From the NCBI GenBank assembly GCA_035760645.1, contig DASTSO010000073.1, positions 14,550 to 78,549 of the forward strand: a stretch of 64,000 nucleotides of DNA, given 5' to 3'. The stretch comes from DASSTY01 sp035760645. Lineage in GTDB: Bacteria; Gemmatimonadota; Gemmatimonadetes; Gemmatimonadales; GWC2-71-9. This document shows, piece after piece, positions 18,206-26,067 of the stretch. Positions within the stretch are counted from its first letter, which is position 1. Every line of letters begins with the position of its first letter. The position numbers and the translations under genes were made by a program. A model generated the notes under the pieces. It ran no database searches. It was not told where the DNA came from and saw only the letters and a program-made list of their open reading frames with translations.

Positions 18206-18847
18206 ATGCCGACGCTTTATCCCCCGTACATCATCGAGCGGTCGAGCCGCGGCGAGCGGACCTACGACATCTTCTCCCGGCTCCTCATGGACCGGATCGT
18301 CTTCCTCGGCGCGCCGATCAACGACGACGTCGCCAACATCATCATCGCCCAGCTGCTCTTCCTCGAGGCCGACAACCCCGAGAAGGACATCTACCTCTAC
18401 CTCAACTCGCCGGGTGGCGTGGTGAGCGCGGGGCTGGCGATCTACGACACGATGCAGCACCTGCGCGCGCCGGTGAACACGATCTGCATGGGCATGGCGG
18501 CCTCGATGGGCTCGTTCCTGCTCGCCGCCGGCACCAAGGGCAAGCGCAGCGCGCTGCCGCACAGCCGGATCATGATCCACCAGCCCTCGGGCGGCGCCCA
18601 GGGCACGGCGGCGGACATCGAGATCCAGGCGCGCGAGATCCTCTACCTGCGCACCAAGCTCAACAGCCTCTACTCGTACCACACCGGCCAGCCGGTCGAG
18701 ACGATCGAGCGCGACATGGACCGCGACCGGTTCATGAGCGCCGAGGAGGCGAAGGCCTACGGGCTGATCGACACCGTCTTCACCCCGCGCCGCAAGGACC
18801 TGGTCCCCGACCAGGCGATCGCGAACGCCGCGGCCGCCCAACCCTGA
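18206..18847 (+). CDS. clpP: ATP-dependent Clp protease proteolytic subunit ClpP
   Basis: 213-residue serine peptidase forming the tetradecameric ClpP chamber. The catalytic Ser is in GMAASMGSF (Ser99), the His in LPHSRIMIHQP (near 124) and the Asp in DRDRFMSAEEA (near 173). YLNSPGGVVSAGLAIYDT is the conserved substrate-binding strand region. Length is normal. It is 1 nt downstream of tig and followed by clpX after a 116-bp gap that holds a hairpin and a possible second promoter. Confidence 0.98.
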   Translation: MPTLYPPYIIERSSRGERTYDIFSRLLMDRIVFLGAPINDDVANIIIAQLLFLEADNPEKDIYLYLNSPGGVVSAGLAIYDTMQHLRAPVNTICMGMAASMGSFLLAAGTKGKRSALPHSRIMIHQPSGGAQGTAADIEIQAREILYLRTKLNSLYSYHTGQPVETIERDMDRDRFMSAEEAKAYGLIDTVFTPRRKDLVPDQAIANAAAAQP

Positions 18848-18862
18848 GCGACCGCTCTTGAC

Positions 18863-18884
18863 GTGCGCCCCTCCGGGGGCGCAC
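18863..18884 (+). promoter_or_regulatory. Hairpin or operator-like dyad between clpP and clpX
   Basis: GTGCGCCCC and its exact complement separated by a 4-nt spacer. It follows TTGACG (18858-18863), which resembles a -35, and lies where a spacer/-10 would be. It may be an operator for a clpX promoter or an attenuator or terminator after clpP. Confidence 0.4.
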
Positions 18885-18963
18885 TCTACGGGGTGCCCGC
18901 CGGCCGTGGCAGGCCCTCCGCGCACCGCCCCGCTGGGCGGTCCACCCTGAGCTCTGCGGGTTC

Positions 18964-20208
18964 ATGTCGAACGACAAGCATCTCCGTTGTTCCTTCTGCG
19001 GCAAGTCGAAGGACTCCGTCCGGAAATTCATCTCCGGGCCGTCGGTCTACATCTGCAACGAGTGCATCACGCTCTGCAATGAGATCCTGGCGGAGGACGA
19101 GGAGCGCGAGGTCGCCGACAGCATCACGCAGGTCCCCACGCCGCAGGAGATCAAGGACGTCCTCGACCAGTACGTGATCGGCCAGGAGCGCGCCAAGCGC
19201 ACGCTCTCGGTCGCCGTGTACAACCACTACAAGCGCATCAACGCCGCGAGCGGCCGCGAGCGGGACGTCGAGCTCGACAAGTCGAACATCCTGCTCCTCG
19301 GGCCCACCGGCGTCGGCAAGACCCTCCTCGCGCAGACCCTCGCCCGCATCCTCGACGTCCCCTTCACCATCGCCGACGCCACGACGCTCACCGAGGCGGG
19401 CTACGTCGGCGAGGACGTGGAGAACATCCTCGTGCGGCTGCTGCAGGCCGGCGAGTTCAACGTGGCCGAGTGCGAGCGCGGGATCGTCTACATCGACGAG
19501 ATCGACAAGATCGCCCGCAAGAGCGAGAACCCGTCGATCACGCGCGACGTCTCGGGCGAGGGCGTCCAGCAGGCGCTGCTGAAGATCCTCGAGGGCACCG
19601 TGGCCAGCGTGCCGCCCCAGGGCGGCCGCAAGCATCCGCAGCAGGAATACATCCAGATCAACACCAAGGACATCCTGTTCATCTGCGGCGGCGCCTTCGA
19701 CGGGCTCGAGAAGATCATCGAGGCCCGCACCGGGCGGCAGCGCATCGGCTTCGCGAGCGAGGAGGGGGGCCACGGCGCGCTCGACCAGCAGGATCCGTTC
19801 GCGCTGGTGGAGCCGGACGACCTGCTGCGCTTCGGGCTCATCCCCGAGCTGGTGGGCCGCCTCCCGGTGGTCGTCTCGCTCGAGGCGCTCGACGAGGCGG
19901 CGCTGGTGAAGATCCTCAACGAGCCGAAGAACGCGCTCACCAAGCAGTACAAGAAGCTCTTCGAGCTCGAGAACGTGGGGCTCACCTTCGACCAGGAGGC
20001 GCTGCGCGCGGTGGCCGAGAAGGCGATCAAGCGCGGCACCGGCGCGCGCGGCCTGCGCTCGATCCTCGAGACGATGATGACCGACATCATGTTCGAGCTG
20101 CCGAGCCGCGACGACGTGCGCGAGGTGGTGATCACCAAGGAGGCGATCACCGAGGGCAAGCCGCCCCTGGTCGTCACGGAGCGGGCCCGCACGAAGCGGG
20201 AGGCGTGA
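18964..20208 (+). CDS. clpX: Clp protease ATPase subunit ClpX
   Basis: 414-residue AAA+ unfoldase that feeds ClpP. The N-terminal C4 zinc-binding domain has Cys at 9, 12, 31 and 34 (CSFCGKS and CNECITLC). Walker A GPTGVGKT is near 112-119 and Walker B IVYIDEIDKI near 175-185. The pore-loop region and the IGF-type ClpP-binding loop (RQRIGFASE) are present. The ATG at 18964 follows a 116-bp intergenic region. It overlaps engB by 4 nt. Confidence 0.98.
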   Translation: MSNDKHLRCSFCGKSKDSVRKFISGPSVYICNECITLCNEILAEDEEREVADSITQVPTPQEIKDVLDQYVIGQERAKRTLSVAVYNHYKRINAASGRERDVELDKSNILLLGPTGVGKTLLAQTLARILDVPFTIADATTLTEAGYVGEDVENILVRLLQAGEFNVAECERGIVYIDEIDKIARKSENPSITRDVSGEGVQQALLKILEGTVASVPPQGGRKHPQQEYIQINTKDILFICGGAFDGLEKIIEARTGRQRIGFASEEGGHGALDQQDPFALVEPDDLLRFGLIPELVGRLPVVVSLEALDEAALVKILNEPKNALTKQYKKLFELENVGLTFDQEALRAVAEKAIKRGTGARGLRSILETMMTDIMFELPSRDDVREVVITKEAITEGKPPLVVTERARTKREA

Positions 20209-20831
20209 GCGCCCCCTCCCCGCTGCGGGATCTGCCCATCGAGTTCGTCGGCAGCTTCCCCGATCCCGGCGTCCGGCTCGAGCCGGTGCTGCCGGAGATC
20301 GCCCTCGTCGGACGCTCGAATGTCGGCAAGTCGAGCCTGCTGAACGCGCTGGTGGGCCGCCGGAGCCTGGCGCGGGTGAGCGCGACGCCCGGCAAGACCA
20401 ACCTGCTGAACGTCTTCCGCCTGCCCCCGCTCTATCTCGTCGACCTGCCGGGCTACGGCTTCGCCCGGGTGGGCAAGAGCGTGCGGGCGGCCTACAAGCG
20501 CCTGGTGTACGGCTATCTCGAGCGCCGCGCCACGCTCGCCGGCGTGGTCTGGCTGCTCGACGTCCGCCACGGCCCCTCGGCCGAGGACCGCGAGATCCAG
20601 GAGCTGCTCGTGGCCCAGGGCCGGCCGGTGCTGCCGGTCTTCACCAAGGCCGACAAGCTGAGCCGCCGACAGCAGCTCGAGCGCGAGCGCGAGCTCTGCG
20701 CGGCGCTCGGCGTCGCGCCCGACCACGTGCAGCTCGTGAGCAGCCACTCGGGCCACGGCATCGCCGAGCTCGGGGCGAGCATCCTGGCGGCCGCCACCCC
20801 CGGCGCCGCATCCCTCGAGGAGAGCCCATGA
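20205..20831 (+). CDS. engB: Ribosome biogenesis GTPase EngB (YihA/YsxC)
   Basis: 208-residue GTPase needed for large ribosomal subunit assembly. G1 GRSNVGKSS is near residue 35, G2 ATPGKT, G3 DLPGYGFA, G4 TKADKL and G5 SSHSG. A GTG start lies in the GTGA overlap with the clpX stop; the longer upstream frame is clpX in another frame. It overlaps the next gene by 4 nt (ATGA), continuing the tig-clpP-clpX-engB transcript. Confidence 0.96.
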   Translation: MSAPSPLRDLPIEFVGSFPDPGVRLEPVLPEIALVGRSNVGKSSLLNALVGRRSLARVSATPGKTNLLNVFRLPPLYLVDLPGYGFARVGKSVRAAYKRLVYGYLERRATLAGVVWLLDVRHGPSAEDREIQELLVAQGRPVLPVFTKADKLSRRQQLERERELCAALGVAPDHVQLVSSHSGHGIAELGASILAAATPGAASLEESP

Positions 20832-21562
20832 TCCGCGTCCGTGCCGTCGGCCCCGCGCTCGCGCCCGTCGTCGCCACGCTCCTGTTCGCGCTGACCCTCG
20901 CGCCCGGCTGCGCGCGCGCGCAGGTCCCCACCCGCCCTACCGCGCCGGCCACCCCGGCCGCCGCCGACACGCCGCTCGAGCCCGGCGGGGGCGAGCTCCT
21001 CCCCGCCGGCTTCGGCTCGCTCAACCAGAACGACGTCGCCGTGCGGCTCCGCACGCCCGACCTCGAGGTGCGCATCGTCCTCCTCGACGAAGGCCTGCTG
21101 CGCCTCCTCGCCCCCGACTCCTACGCCGCGCTCCACCAGACGGCCGCCTCGCGCCGCGCGGCGATCGACTCGGTCGGCCGGCAGCGCGGGGTGAGCGTCC
21201 CGGGGCTCGCGCTCGTCGGCTTCTACGGACTGCGCCAGGGAGTCCAGTTCGACCCGCAGCTCGTCACGATCACCGCGCGCGGCCGCATCCTCCGCCCGAT
21301 CGGCATCGTCCCCCTCGGCGCGGCGTTCAACACCCAGCAGCTCGACCTGCGCGGCCAGGCGATGGCGATCTACGTCTTCGAGGAGACGATTCCGGTCACC
21401 GAGCCGCTCGGCTTCGCCTACGGCGTCGCCCGCAACGACGACTGGGCCCGCCGCCTCCCGGTCCTCGAGCGCGAGCGCCAGCGCGTCCTCGCGCGCGCCC
21501 GCGCCGCCGGCGCGGCGCCGGCCGAGCCCACCGCGGAGCATCCCGACAGCACGCGGCGCTGA
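20828..21562 (+). CDS. Exported protein of unknown function
   Basis: 244 residues with a signal peptide (hydrophobic core about 10-27, likely cleavage after CARA|Q). The mature part has a beta-rich core (DVAVRLRTPDLEVRIVLLDE, VTITARGRILRPIGIVPL) and a charged C-terminal helix. No known domain recognised. It is the last gene of the tig-clpP-clpX-engB run (ATGA overlap with engB), so it is made with the cytosolic quality-control genes although it should reach the periplasm. Confidence 0.75.
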   Translation: MIRVRAVGPALAPVVATLLFALTLAPGCARAQVPTRPTAPATPAAADTPLEPGGGELLPAGFGSLNQNDVAVRLRTPDLEVRIVLLDEGLLRLLAPDSYAALHQTAASRRAAIDSVGRQRGVSVPGLALVGFYGLRQGVQFDPQLVTITARGRILRPIGIVPLGAAFNTQQLDLRGQAMAIYVFEETIPVTEPLGFAYGVARNDDWARRLPVLERERQRVLARARAAGAAPAEPTAEHPDSTRR

Positions 21563-21567
21563 CGAAG

Positions 21568-21731
21568 CCTCGTCGCGGCTGAAGCCGCGGCCCGGCCACG
21601 CGCCCTGAGAGGGCGCTCGGCTTCCGAAAGTCGCAGGGCTCCCCGGACCGGTCCGGGGAGCCCTGCGAGCATGTGGTGCAGAGGCTGCGCTCAGCAGCCC
21701 CCGCCGAGCCGCGGCTTCAGCCGCGACGAGG
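21568..21731. repeat. Nested inverted repeat between convergent genes
   Basis: The outer arms are perfect 23-bp inverted repeats (21568-21590 and 21709-21731; core GTCGCGGCTGAAGCCGCGG). Inside lies a perfect 38-bp loopless palindrome. The right arm stops 2 nt before the stop codon of the ApbE gene, and the left arm starts 5 nt after the stop of the 244-residue gene. It looks like a REP/MITE-type intergenic element that could also terminate both genes. Confidence 0.7.
21631..21668. terminator. Perfect 38-bp palindrome, probable bidirectional terminator
   Basis: TCGCAGGGCTCCCCGGACC is followed directly by its exact reverse complement. It has the same loopless design as the palindrome at 4811-4844 and also lies between convergent genes. 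Confidence 0.6.
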
Positions 21732-21733
21732 GC

Positions 21734-22744
21734 TCAAAGCGTGTATGCCGACAGCACGCCCGGGGCGCGGCGGCCCGTGACGAGCATCGCGGTGGAGAGC
21801 GCGTCGGCGAGGATGCCGGTGCGCGCGACGACGGTGGCCTGACGGATGGCGCCGGCAGGATACCCCGTTTCGGGATCCATGACGTGGCCCCGTACGGCCC
21901 GGCCGTAGCGGACGACGGCGACGGTGTTGGCCGAGGTGGCGAGCGCCGCGTCGCGGAGCCGCACGGTGCGCACCACGCGGCCCGAATGGGCGGAGTCGGC
22001 GAGGTCCACCGCCCAGCCCGGCTCGCCCGGCGGGGCCCCGAGGGCGAGACAATCGCCGCTCACGTCCAGGAGTGCGCGCCGGATGCCGTGGGCGCGCAGC
22101 ACCGCCGCCGCGCGGTCGAGGCCGTAGCCGACGCCGATCCCGCCGGGATCGAGCTGCGTGTGCGCGCTCGGCAGCTCGACGCGGGCGCCCCCCCTGCCGG
22201 CATCGGACTCGAGCCGCACGACCGCGTGCTCGACCGCGGCGCGCGCCTCGGCGACCTCCGCGGCGCTCGGGGCCGTGGTGCGGGGACGGTGGAAGCCCCA
22301 CGCGCGCATCAGCGGCTCGACGGCGAGGTCGAACGCGCCGCCCGTCGCCCGCCTCGCGGCGAGGCCCGCCGCGAGCACGGCGGCGACGTCCGCATCCACC
22401 CGCATCGGGCCCCGGCCGGCGCGGCGGTTCAGCTCGCGGAGGTCGCTCGCGTCGTCGAAGAGCGAGAGCCGCGCCTCGACGCGCCGGAGCTCGGCGAAGA
22501 CCGCCTGCGCCGCCGCGTAGCCGCGCGCCTCGTCGTCCGTGAAGAGCTGGAGGTGCACCGGCTGGCCCATCGCCCACGACCAGCGCTCGACGAAGCGGCG
22601 GTCGTCCGCCAGGGGCTGGAGGGAGCGCAGAGGCAGCGGCGAGAGCGGGAGCGGGAGCGCCGCGAACGCGAACGCGCCGGCGCCCGCGCCGAGCAGGCCC
22701 AGAAAGTCGCGCCGCGCCATCGGGCGCGTGGATGGCGTCGTCAT
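21734..22744 (-). CDS. apbE: FAD:protein FMN transferase ApbE (Tat-exported)
   Basis: 336-residue flavin transferase that attaches FMN to a threonine of target proteins in the periplasm. The twin-arginine signal MARRDFLGLLGAG lies near residues 9-21. Family motifs include LSLFDDASDLRELN, LDPGGIGVGYGLDRA, LLDVSGDCLALG, HVMDPETGYPAG and ADALSTAMLV. The start at 22744 forms an ATGA overlap with the upstream membrane-protein gene. Its likely substrate is the FMN-binding protein two genes upstream in the same operon. A longer upstream frame is out-of-frame sequence of that neighbour. Confidence 0.93.
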   Translation of the reverse strand: MTTPSTRPMARRDFLGLLGAGAGAFAFAALPLPLSPLPLRSLQPLADDRRFVERWSWAMGQPVHLQLFTDDEARGYAAAQAVFAELRRVEARLSLFDDASDLRELNRRAGRGPMRVDADVAAVLAAGLAARRATGGAFDLAVEPLMRAWGFHRPRTTAPSAAEVAEARAAVEHAVVRLESDAGRGGARVELPSAHTQLDPGGIGVGYGLDRAAAVLRAHGIRRALLDVSGDCLALGAPPGEPGWAVDLADSAHSGRVVRTVRLRDAALATSANTVAVVRYGRAVRGHVMDPETGYPAGAIRQATVVARTGILADALSTAMLVTGRRAPGVLSAYTL

Positions 22745-23310
22745 GTGCGCGGCTCCCGCCATCCCAGCTCCCGCAGGATCCAGAACGACTGCACGTAGAA
22801 GGTGAGCGCCATCAGCGTGCTCGAGGCGACGAGCACCCAGCCGAAGCGCGGGTCCACGCCCCACATGAGCCACATCGCGCTGAACGAGACGAGCAGCGCC
22901 ACGAACGGCTCGGCGATGAGCACGCGACGCCACCGCTCGCCCGGGCGCGGGCAGAGGGCGAGCATGAGGCCGCTGAAGGCGAAGATCGCCGCCATGCCGA
23001 GCAGGTGGTTGTGCGTGCTCGTGAGCATCTCGGCGTAGGACTTCCGGAACTGCATCGCCATCGCGCCGGTGGGGTCGGCGAGGGCATCGCCCATGCCGCC
23101 CGCCGCGCCCTCGCTGCCGCGATAGCGCGCGGCCGCGCCGGCCGGTGTCATCCCCGTCGTGTGATGGACGAAGAGGAGGGCCACGGTGTAGCCCACGACC
23201 TGCACGACCGTGAGCCATCGGGCGACCGTGCGCACCGGCCCGGGGAGCGCGCGCCAGGTGAGCCGCCCGGGCAGGGCATCCACCAGCGGCTCGGCCGCGG
23301 CGGAGCTCAT
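22741..23310 (-). CDS. Four-helix membrane protein of unknown function in a flavinylation operon
   Basis: 189 residues with four predicted membrane helices (about 27-50, 87-110, 123-145 and 150-172). Histidines sit at membrane boundaries: LLFVHHTTG after helix 1 and STHNHLLGM at the start of helix 2. These could bind heme or metal, but no defined motif is present. I do not recognise the family. The ATG at 23310 overlaps the FMN-binding gene stop, and the 3' end overlaps apbE. Its position between a flavinylated protein and its flavin transferase suggests it is the inner-membrane electron donor or partner (inference). Confidence 0.75.
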   Translation of the reverse strand: MSSAAAEPLVDALPGRLTWRALPGPVRTVARWLTVVQVVGYTVALLFVHHTTGMTPAGAAARYRGSEGAAGGMGDALADPTGAMAMQFRKSYAEMLTSTHNHLLGMAAIFAFSGLMLALCPRPGERWRRVLIAEPFVALLVSFSAMWLMWGVDPRFGWVLVASSTLMALTFYVQSFWILRELGWREPRT

Positions 23311-23831
23311 CGGAGCTGCCCCGCCTGGTGCCAGCGCGTCAGCTCGGCGAGCGCCTGGCGCACCCCGGCGGTCACGGCGTTCACGCTGATCGTGGCCCCC
23401 GAGATGCCCCGGATCTCGCGTCCCACCCTGAGCGGCTCCGCGCTCGTGTGCCCGCGGAACTGCCGGCGCCACGGCTCGTAGGCCACCTCGCCGCCGTAGG
23501 GCTCGCGGTAGACGAGCACGTCCACGTCCTTGAGGTGGTCGCTCGGGTCGATCGCCACGAGGAAGGTGATCGGCTGCTCCTTGCCGCGCACGTTGCGCAC
23601 CTGGGCGAAGCCGAGCAGCGAGTCACCCCGCGCCACGCGCAGCACCGGCGTGGCGTTCACCCGAAGCGTGTCCACCCGCGTCCCGGGCCCGAAGACCCGC
23701 GTCACCGAGGCCGCGACCTTCCCCGCCGGCGCGCCGGAGCCGATGCCGAACGCCTGGGCGTGCGCGGCGGCCGGCGCGAGGAGGAGGGTGCCGAGGAGCA
23801 GGGCGAGCCGCTCAGAACTGATAACCCGCAC
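23307..23831 (-). CDS. Exported FMN-binding domain protein (ApbE substrate)
   Basis: 174 residues with a signal peptide (hydrophobic core LALLLGTLLLAPAAAHA) and one FMN_bind domain. The flavinylation motif ISGATISVNAV is intact; Thr147 would receive FMN through a phosphodiester bond from ApbE, as in NqrC/RnfG-type proteins. The GTG at 23831 is chosen because it gives a compact signal peptide and has AGGGAGAGG upstream; a GTG at 23855 is also possible. It overlaps the porin gene by about 20 nt and the membrane-protein gene by 4 nt. Likely role: one-electron carrier in the periplasm. Confidence 0.87.
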   Translation of the reverse strand: MRVISSERLALLLGTLLLAPAAAHAQAFGIGSGAPAGKVAASVTRVFGPGTRVDTLRVNATPVLRVARGDSLLGFAQVRNVRGKEQPITFLVAIDPSDHLKDVDVLVYREPYGGEVAYEPWRRQFRGHTSAEPLRVGREIRGISGATISVNAVTAGVRQALAELTRWHQAGQLR

Positions 23832-25011
23832 CGAGCCGGAAGACCTCTCCCTCACCCGTCCCCGCCGCGTTGCGGCGCAGCTGGTAGTCGCCCTTGAACG
23901 CGACGTTCCAGAGCGGCTTGTAGGTGAGTCCGAAAGTGGTGAGCCGGCGCGCGTTGGCCGGATCGTCGGTGACGCCGGCCGGCACGTCGGCCTGCGTGTC
24001 GTAGCGCTCGTGCCGGACGAAGGCGTTGAGCTGCTGCGTCGCGGCGGGCACGAGGACGGCGAGGAGGTTCACCGCGCCCTCCGCGTAGCCGCCCGTGATG
24101 CGCTTGGCGACCGCGCCGCCGTAGGCGGCGTTGAGCCGGTCGGCGTCCGGGATCTGGATGTTGGCGAAAACGCCGCGGAACTGGAAGGCGCCGACGTCGT
24201 AGCGCGCATCGGCGGCGGCGAGGAAGATCGGCGCGTCGAAGGTGCCGGTGCCGATCGCCGGGTTCTGCTCGGCCGTGCCGCCGTACCAGAACGAGGCGCC
24301 CAGCTTGAGGCCGGGCCGGCCGTACTCGAGGCGGCCGGTCAGCGACGGATTCTGGAAGCCCGCCTCGTGGCCCTCCTGCCGGCCCCCGCGAATCCCCTCG
24401 TCGGCCGAGAGGCCCGAGCCCTTGAGACCGTTGAGGAGGTACAGGCGGTAGCCCAGCCCGCTCTGGCCGAAGCTGCCGGCTGCGCCGATGCCGAGCTCGC
24501 GCCAGGTCGTGGGGATGACGTCGTGATCGAAGTCGGGCCGCTCGACGCCGTTGAACGTGGGCGGCTCGTGCACCTCGTTGACGATGCCCACGGGCGCGAG
24601 CAGGAGCCCCGTGCGCAGGGTGAAGGCGGGCGAGAACCGGTAGTCGATGTACGCCTGCTCGAGCGCGACCTCGCCGCCCGGCTCGCCGCCCTCGATCTTG
24701 GCGTCCTCGATCTCGACCTCGGAGCGGAACGCGAGACGCTCGCTGAAGCTGTGGCCGACGAAGAGGACGAAGCGCCGCAGGTTGATCGTGCCCGGCGTGC
24801 CGGCGCCACGGGCGTTGGTGTAGTGCACCTCGCCGTAGCCGCCGATCGTGGTGCGCTCGGCGGGCGCCTGCGCGACGGCGGCGCCCGCGGTGTCGGCCAC
24901 GGTCGTATCGGGGGTCTGGGCGGCGAGCGGCGCCGCACCCAGCGCGGTGGCGAGGGTGAACGCGGCGAAACCCGGGAGTGCAGCGGACCCGTTCCAGTGG
25001 TGCATGACCAT
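23812..25011 (-). CDS. Porin-like outer-membrane beta-barrel protein
   Basis: About 400 residues with a signal peptide (cleavage near PLAAQ|TP), a short Asp/Thr/Ala linker, then repeated amphipathic strands (GGYGEVHYTN, LAFRSEVEIED, YRLYLLNGLKG) ending in GAGYQF with the terminal Phe used for outer-membrane insertion. It resembles phosphate-selective or general porins of the OprP/OprO type, but the substrate is not clear. It is the first gene of the palindrome-controlled operon, so it may let a metal complex or other substrate reach the periplasmic flavin protein. The ATG at 25011 or 25005 may be used. Confidence 0.82.
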   Translation of the reverse strand: MVMHHWNGSAALPGFAAFTLATALGAAPLAAQTPDTTVADTAGAAVAQAPAERTTIGGYGEVHYTNARGAGTPGTINLRRFVLFVGHSFSERLAFRSEVEIEDAKIEGGEPGGEVALEQAYIDYRFSPAFTLRTGLLLAPVGIVNEVHEPPTFNGVERPDFDHDVIPTTWRELGIGAAGSFGQSGLGYRLYLLNGLKGSGLSADEGIRGGRQEGHEAGFQNPSLTGRLEYGRPGLKLGASFWYGGTAEQNPAIGTGTFDAPIFLAAADARYDVGAFQFRGVFANIQIPDADRLNAAYGGAVAKRITGGYAEGAVNLLAVLVPAATQQLNAFVRHERYDTQADVPAGVTDDPANARRLTTFGLTYKPLWNVAFKGDYQLRRNAAGTGEGEVFRLGAGYQF

Positions 25012-25060
25012 TCCGGTGAGAGGGAGAGCTAGGCAACCATCGCGCATCGCACACAGAGCC

Positions 25061-25079
25061 GTTGAGAACCGTTCTCAAC
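25061..25079. promoter_or_regulatory. Fur-box-like operator of the porin-flavinylation operon
   Basis: GTTGAGAACCGTTCTCAAC is a perfect 9-1-9 palindrome. It lies about 8-26 bp downstream of the predicted start of transcription of the leftward promoter at 25094-25122, where a bound repressor blocks polymerase. The TGAGAAnnnTTCTCA shape is like Fur-family sites (Fur, Zur or Mur); which metal is sensed cannot be told. Confidence 0.65.
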
Positions 25080-25093
25080 ATAGAAGCCCTAGC

Positions 25094-25122
25094 AGTTTAT
25101 TCCCCATTGCGTACGCTGTCAA
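25094..25122 (-). promoter_or_regulatory. Near-consensus promoter of the porin-flavinylation operon
   Basis: Reading leftward: TTGACA, 17 bp, TAAACT. This is the best sigma-70 match in the window and sits in an AT-richer patch. The Fur-like palindrome follows at once. Confidence 0.7.
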
Positions 25123-25153
25123 CGGAAAACCGGGCGCGGCGATCCGGGCCTGA

Positions 25154-25182
25154 TTGCCCCGGTGAGATAAGACGTGTAGAAT
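25154..25182 (+). promoter_or_regulatory. Promoter of the acyltransferase gene
   Basis: TTGCCC, 17 bp, TAGAAT, 24 bp before the GTG start at 25207. It is divergent from the porin operon promoter. Confidence 0.6.
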
Positions 25183-25206
25183 CTTGAACATCGCCAAGGA
25201 GACCGC

Positions 25207-26067
25207 GTGGCCTATCTACCGCTGCGGACCGTCGCCCTGCCCGACGCCGCGAGCTCGCTCTACGATGCATGGCTCGAGGAGATCGGCGCCCGCCTGGCCG
25301 ATCCCGCGACCGACCGCGCCGAGTTGGTCCGCGACACCCTCTTCCAGATCTGGTACCCCGGCCACGCCGACTACGCGGCGATGGTGGCGGATCCCGCCGT
25401 CCCGCTCGCCACGCGCGCCGCGCTCCTGGGGCTCGACCCGCGCAACGTCACCCTCGAGCCCGAGTACTACGCGGACGTGGACGCCGAGAAGTTCGCGCGG
25501 GTCAAGCCGCTCCTGTGGCTCTGGTACGGCTTCGACCGCTCGCCGCTCGGGGGGCAGCACGTGCACCTCGGCGTGCGGCTGCGGCGGCTCCTCGCCCCGT
25601 ACGTCTTCGCGCGCGTCGGGCGCAACTTCAAGTGCTTCCAGCACGTCGAGTTCAGCTACGGCTACAACCTGGAGGTCGGGGACGACGTCGTGGTGCACCG
25701 GCACGTGCTGCTCGACGACCGCGGCGGCATCACCCTGGGCGACCGGGTGAGCATCTCCGACTACGCCAACATCTACAGTCACACCCACTCCATCGTCGAG
25801 CAGCGCGACGTCACCAACGCGCGCACCGTGCTCGAGGACGACGTGCGGATCACCTATCACGCCACCGTGCTCGCGGGGGTGCGCGTCGGCCGCAACGGCA
25901 TGGTCGGCGCCTCGGCGGTCGCGACGAAGGACGTGCGGCCCTATCACGTCTACGTCGGTATCCCGGCGAAGTCGGTGCGCGTGAAGCCCAACGCGCCGCC
26001 GGAGGTGTACGTGACGGAGCGCGTCGCGAACCGCGCCGACCGGCCCGCCGATCCGGAGGCGTGCTGA
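25207..26067 (+). CDS. Left-handed beta-helix (hexapeptide) acyltransferase
   Basis: 286 residues. The C-terminal two thirds carry hexapeptide-repeat coils like maltose/nodulation O-acetyltransferases (VEVGDDVVVHRHVLLDD, ITLGDRVSISDYANI, VRVGRNGMVGASAVATKDV), with the His pair of YSHTHSI as the likely catalytic site and the closing VYVGIPAKSVR. The first 110 or so residues are an extra helical domain. It probably acetylates a sugar or envelope glycan; the acceptor is unknown. A GTG start is supported by AAGGAG 6 nt upstream. It overlaps the kinase gene by 7 nt. Confidence 0.87.
   Translation: MAYLPLRTVALPDAASSLYDAWLEEIGARLADPATDRAELVRDTLFQIWYPGHADYAAMVADPAVPLATRAALLGLDPRNVTLEPEYYADVDAEKFARVKPLLWLWYGFDRSPLGGQHVHLGVRLRRLLAPYVFARVGRNFKCFQHVEFSYGYNLEVGDDVVVHRHVLLDDRGGITLGDRVSISDYANIYSHTHSIVEQRDVTNARTVLEDDVRITYHATVLAGVRVGRNGMVGASAVATKDVRPYHVYVGIPAKSVRVKPNAPPEVYVTERVANRADRPADPEAC

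Noticed and set aside
25061..25079. Reading the 19-bp palindrome as a terminator
   Set aside because: It lies just downstream of a strong promoter and before the operon start, with 1-nt spacing unsuitable for a hairpin loop.
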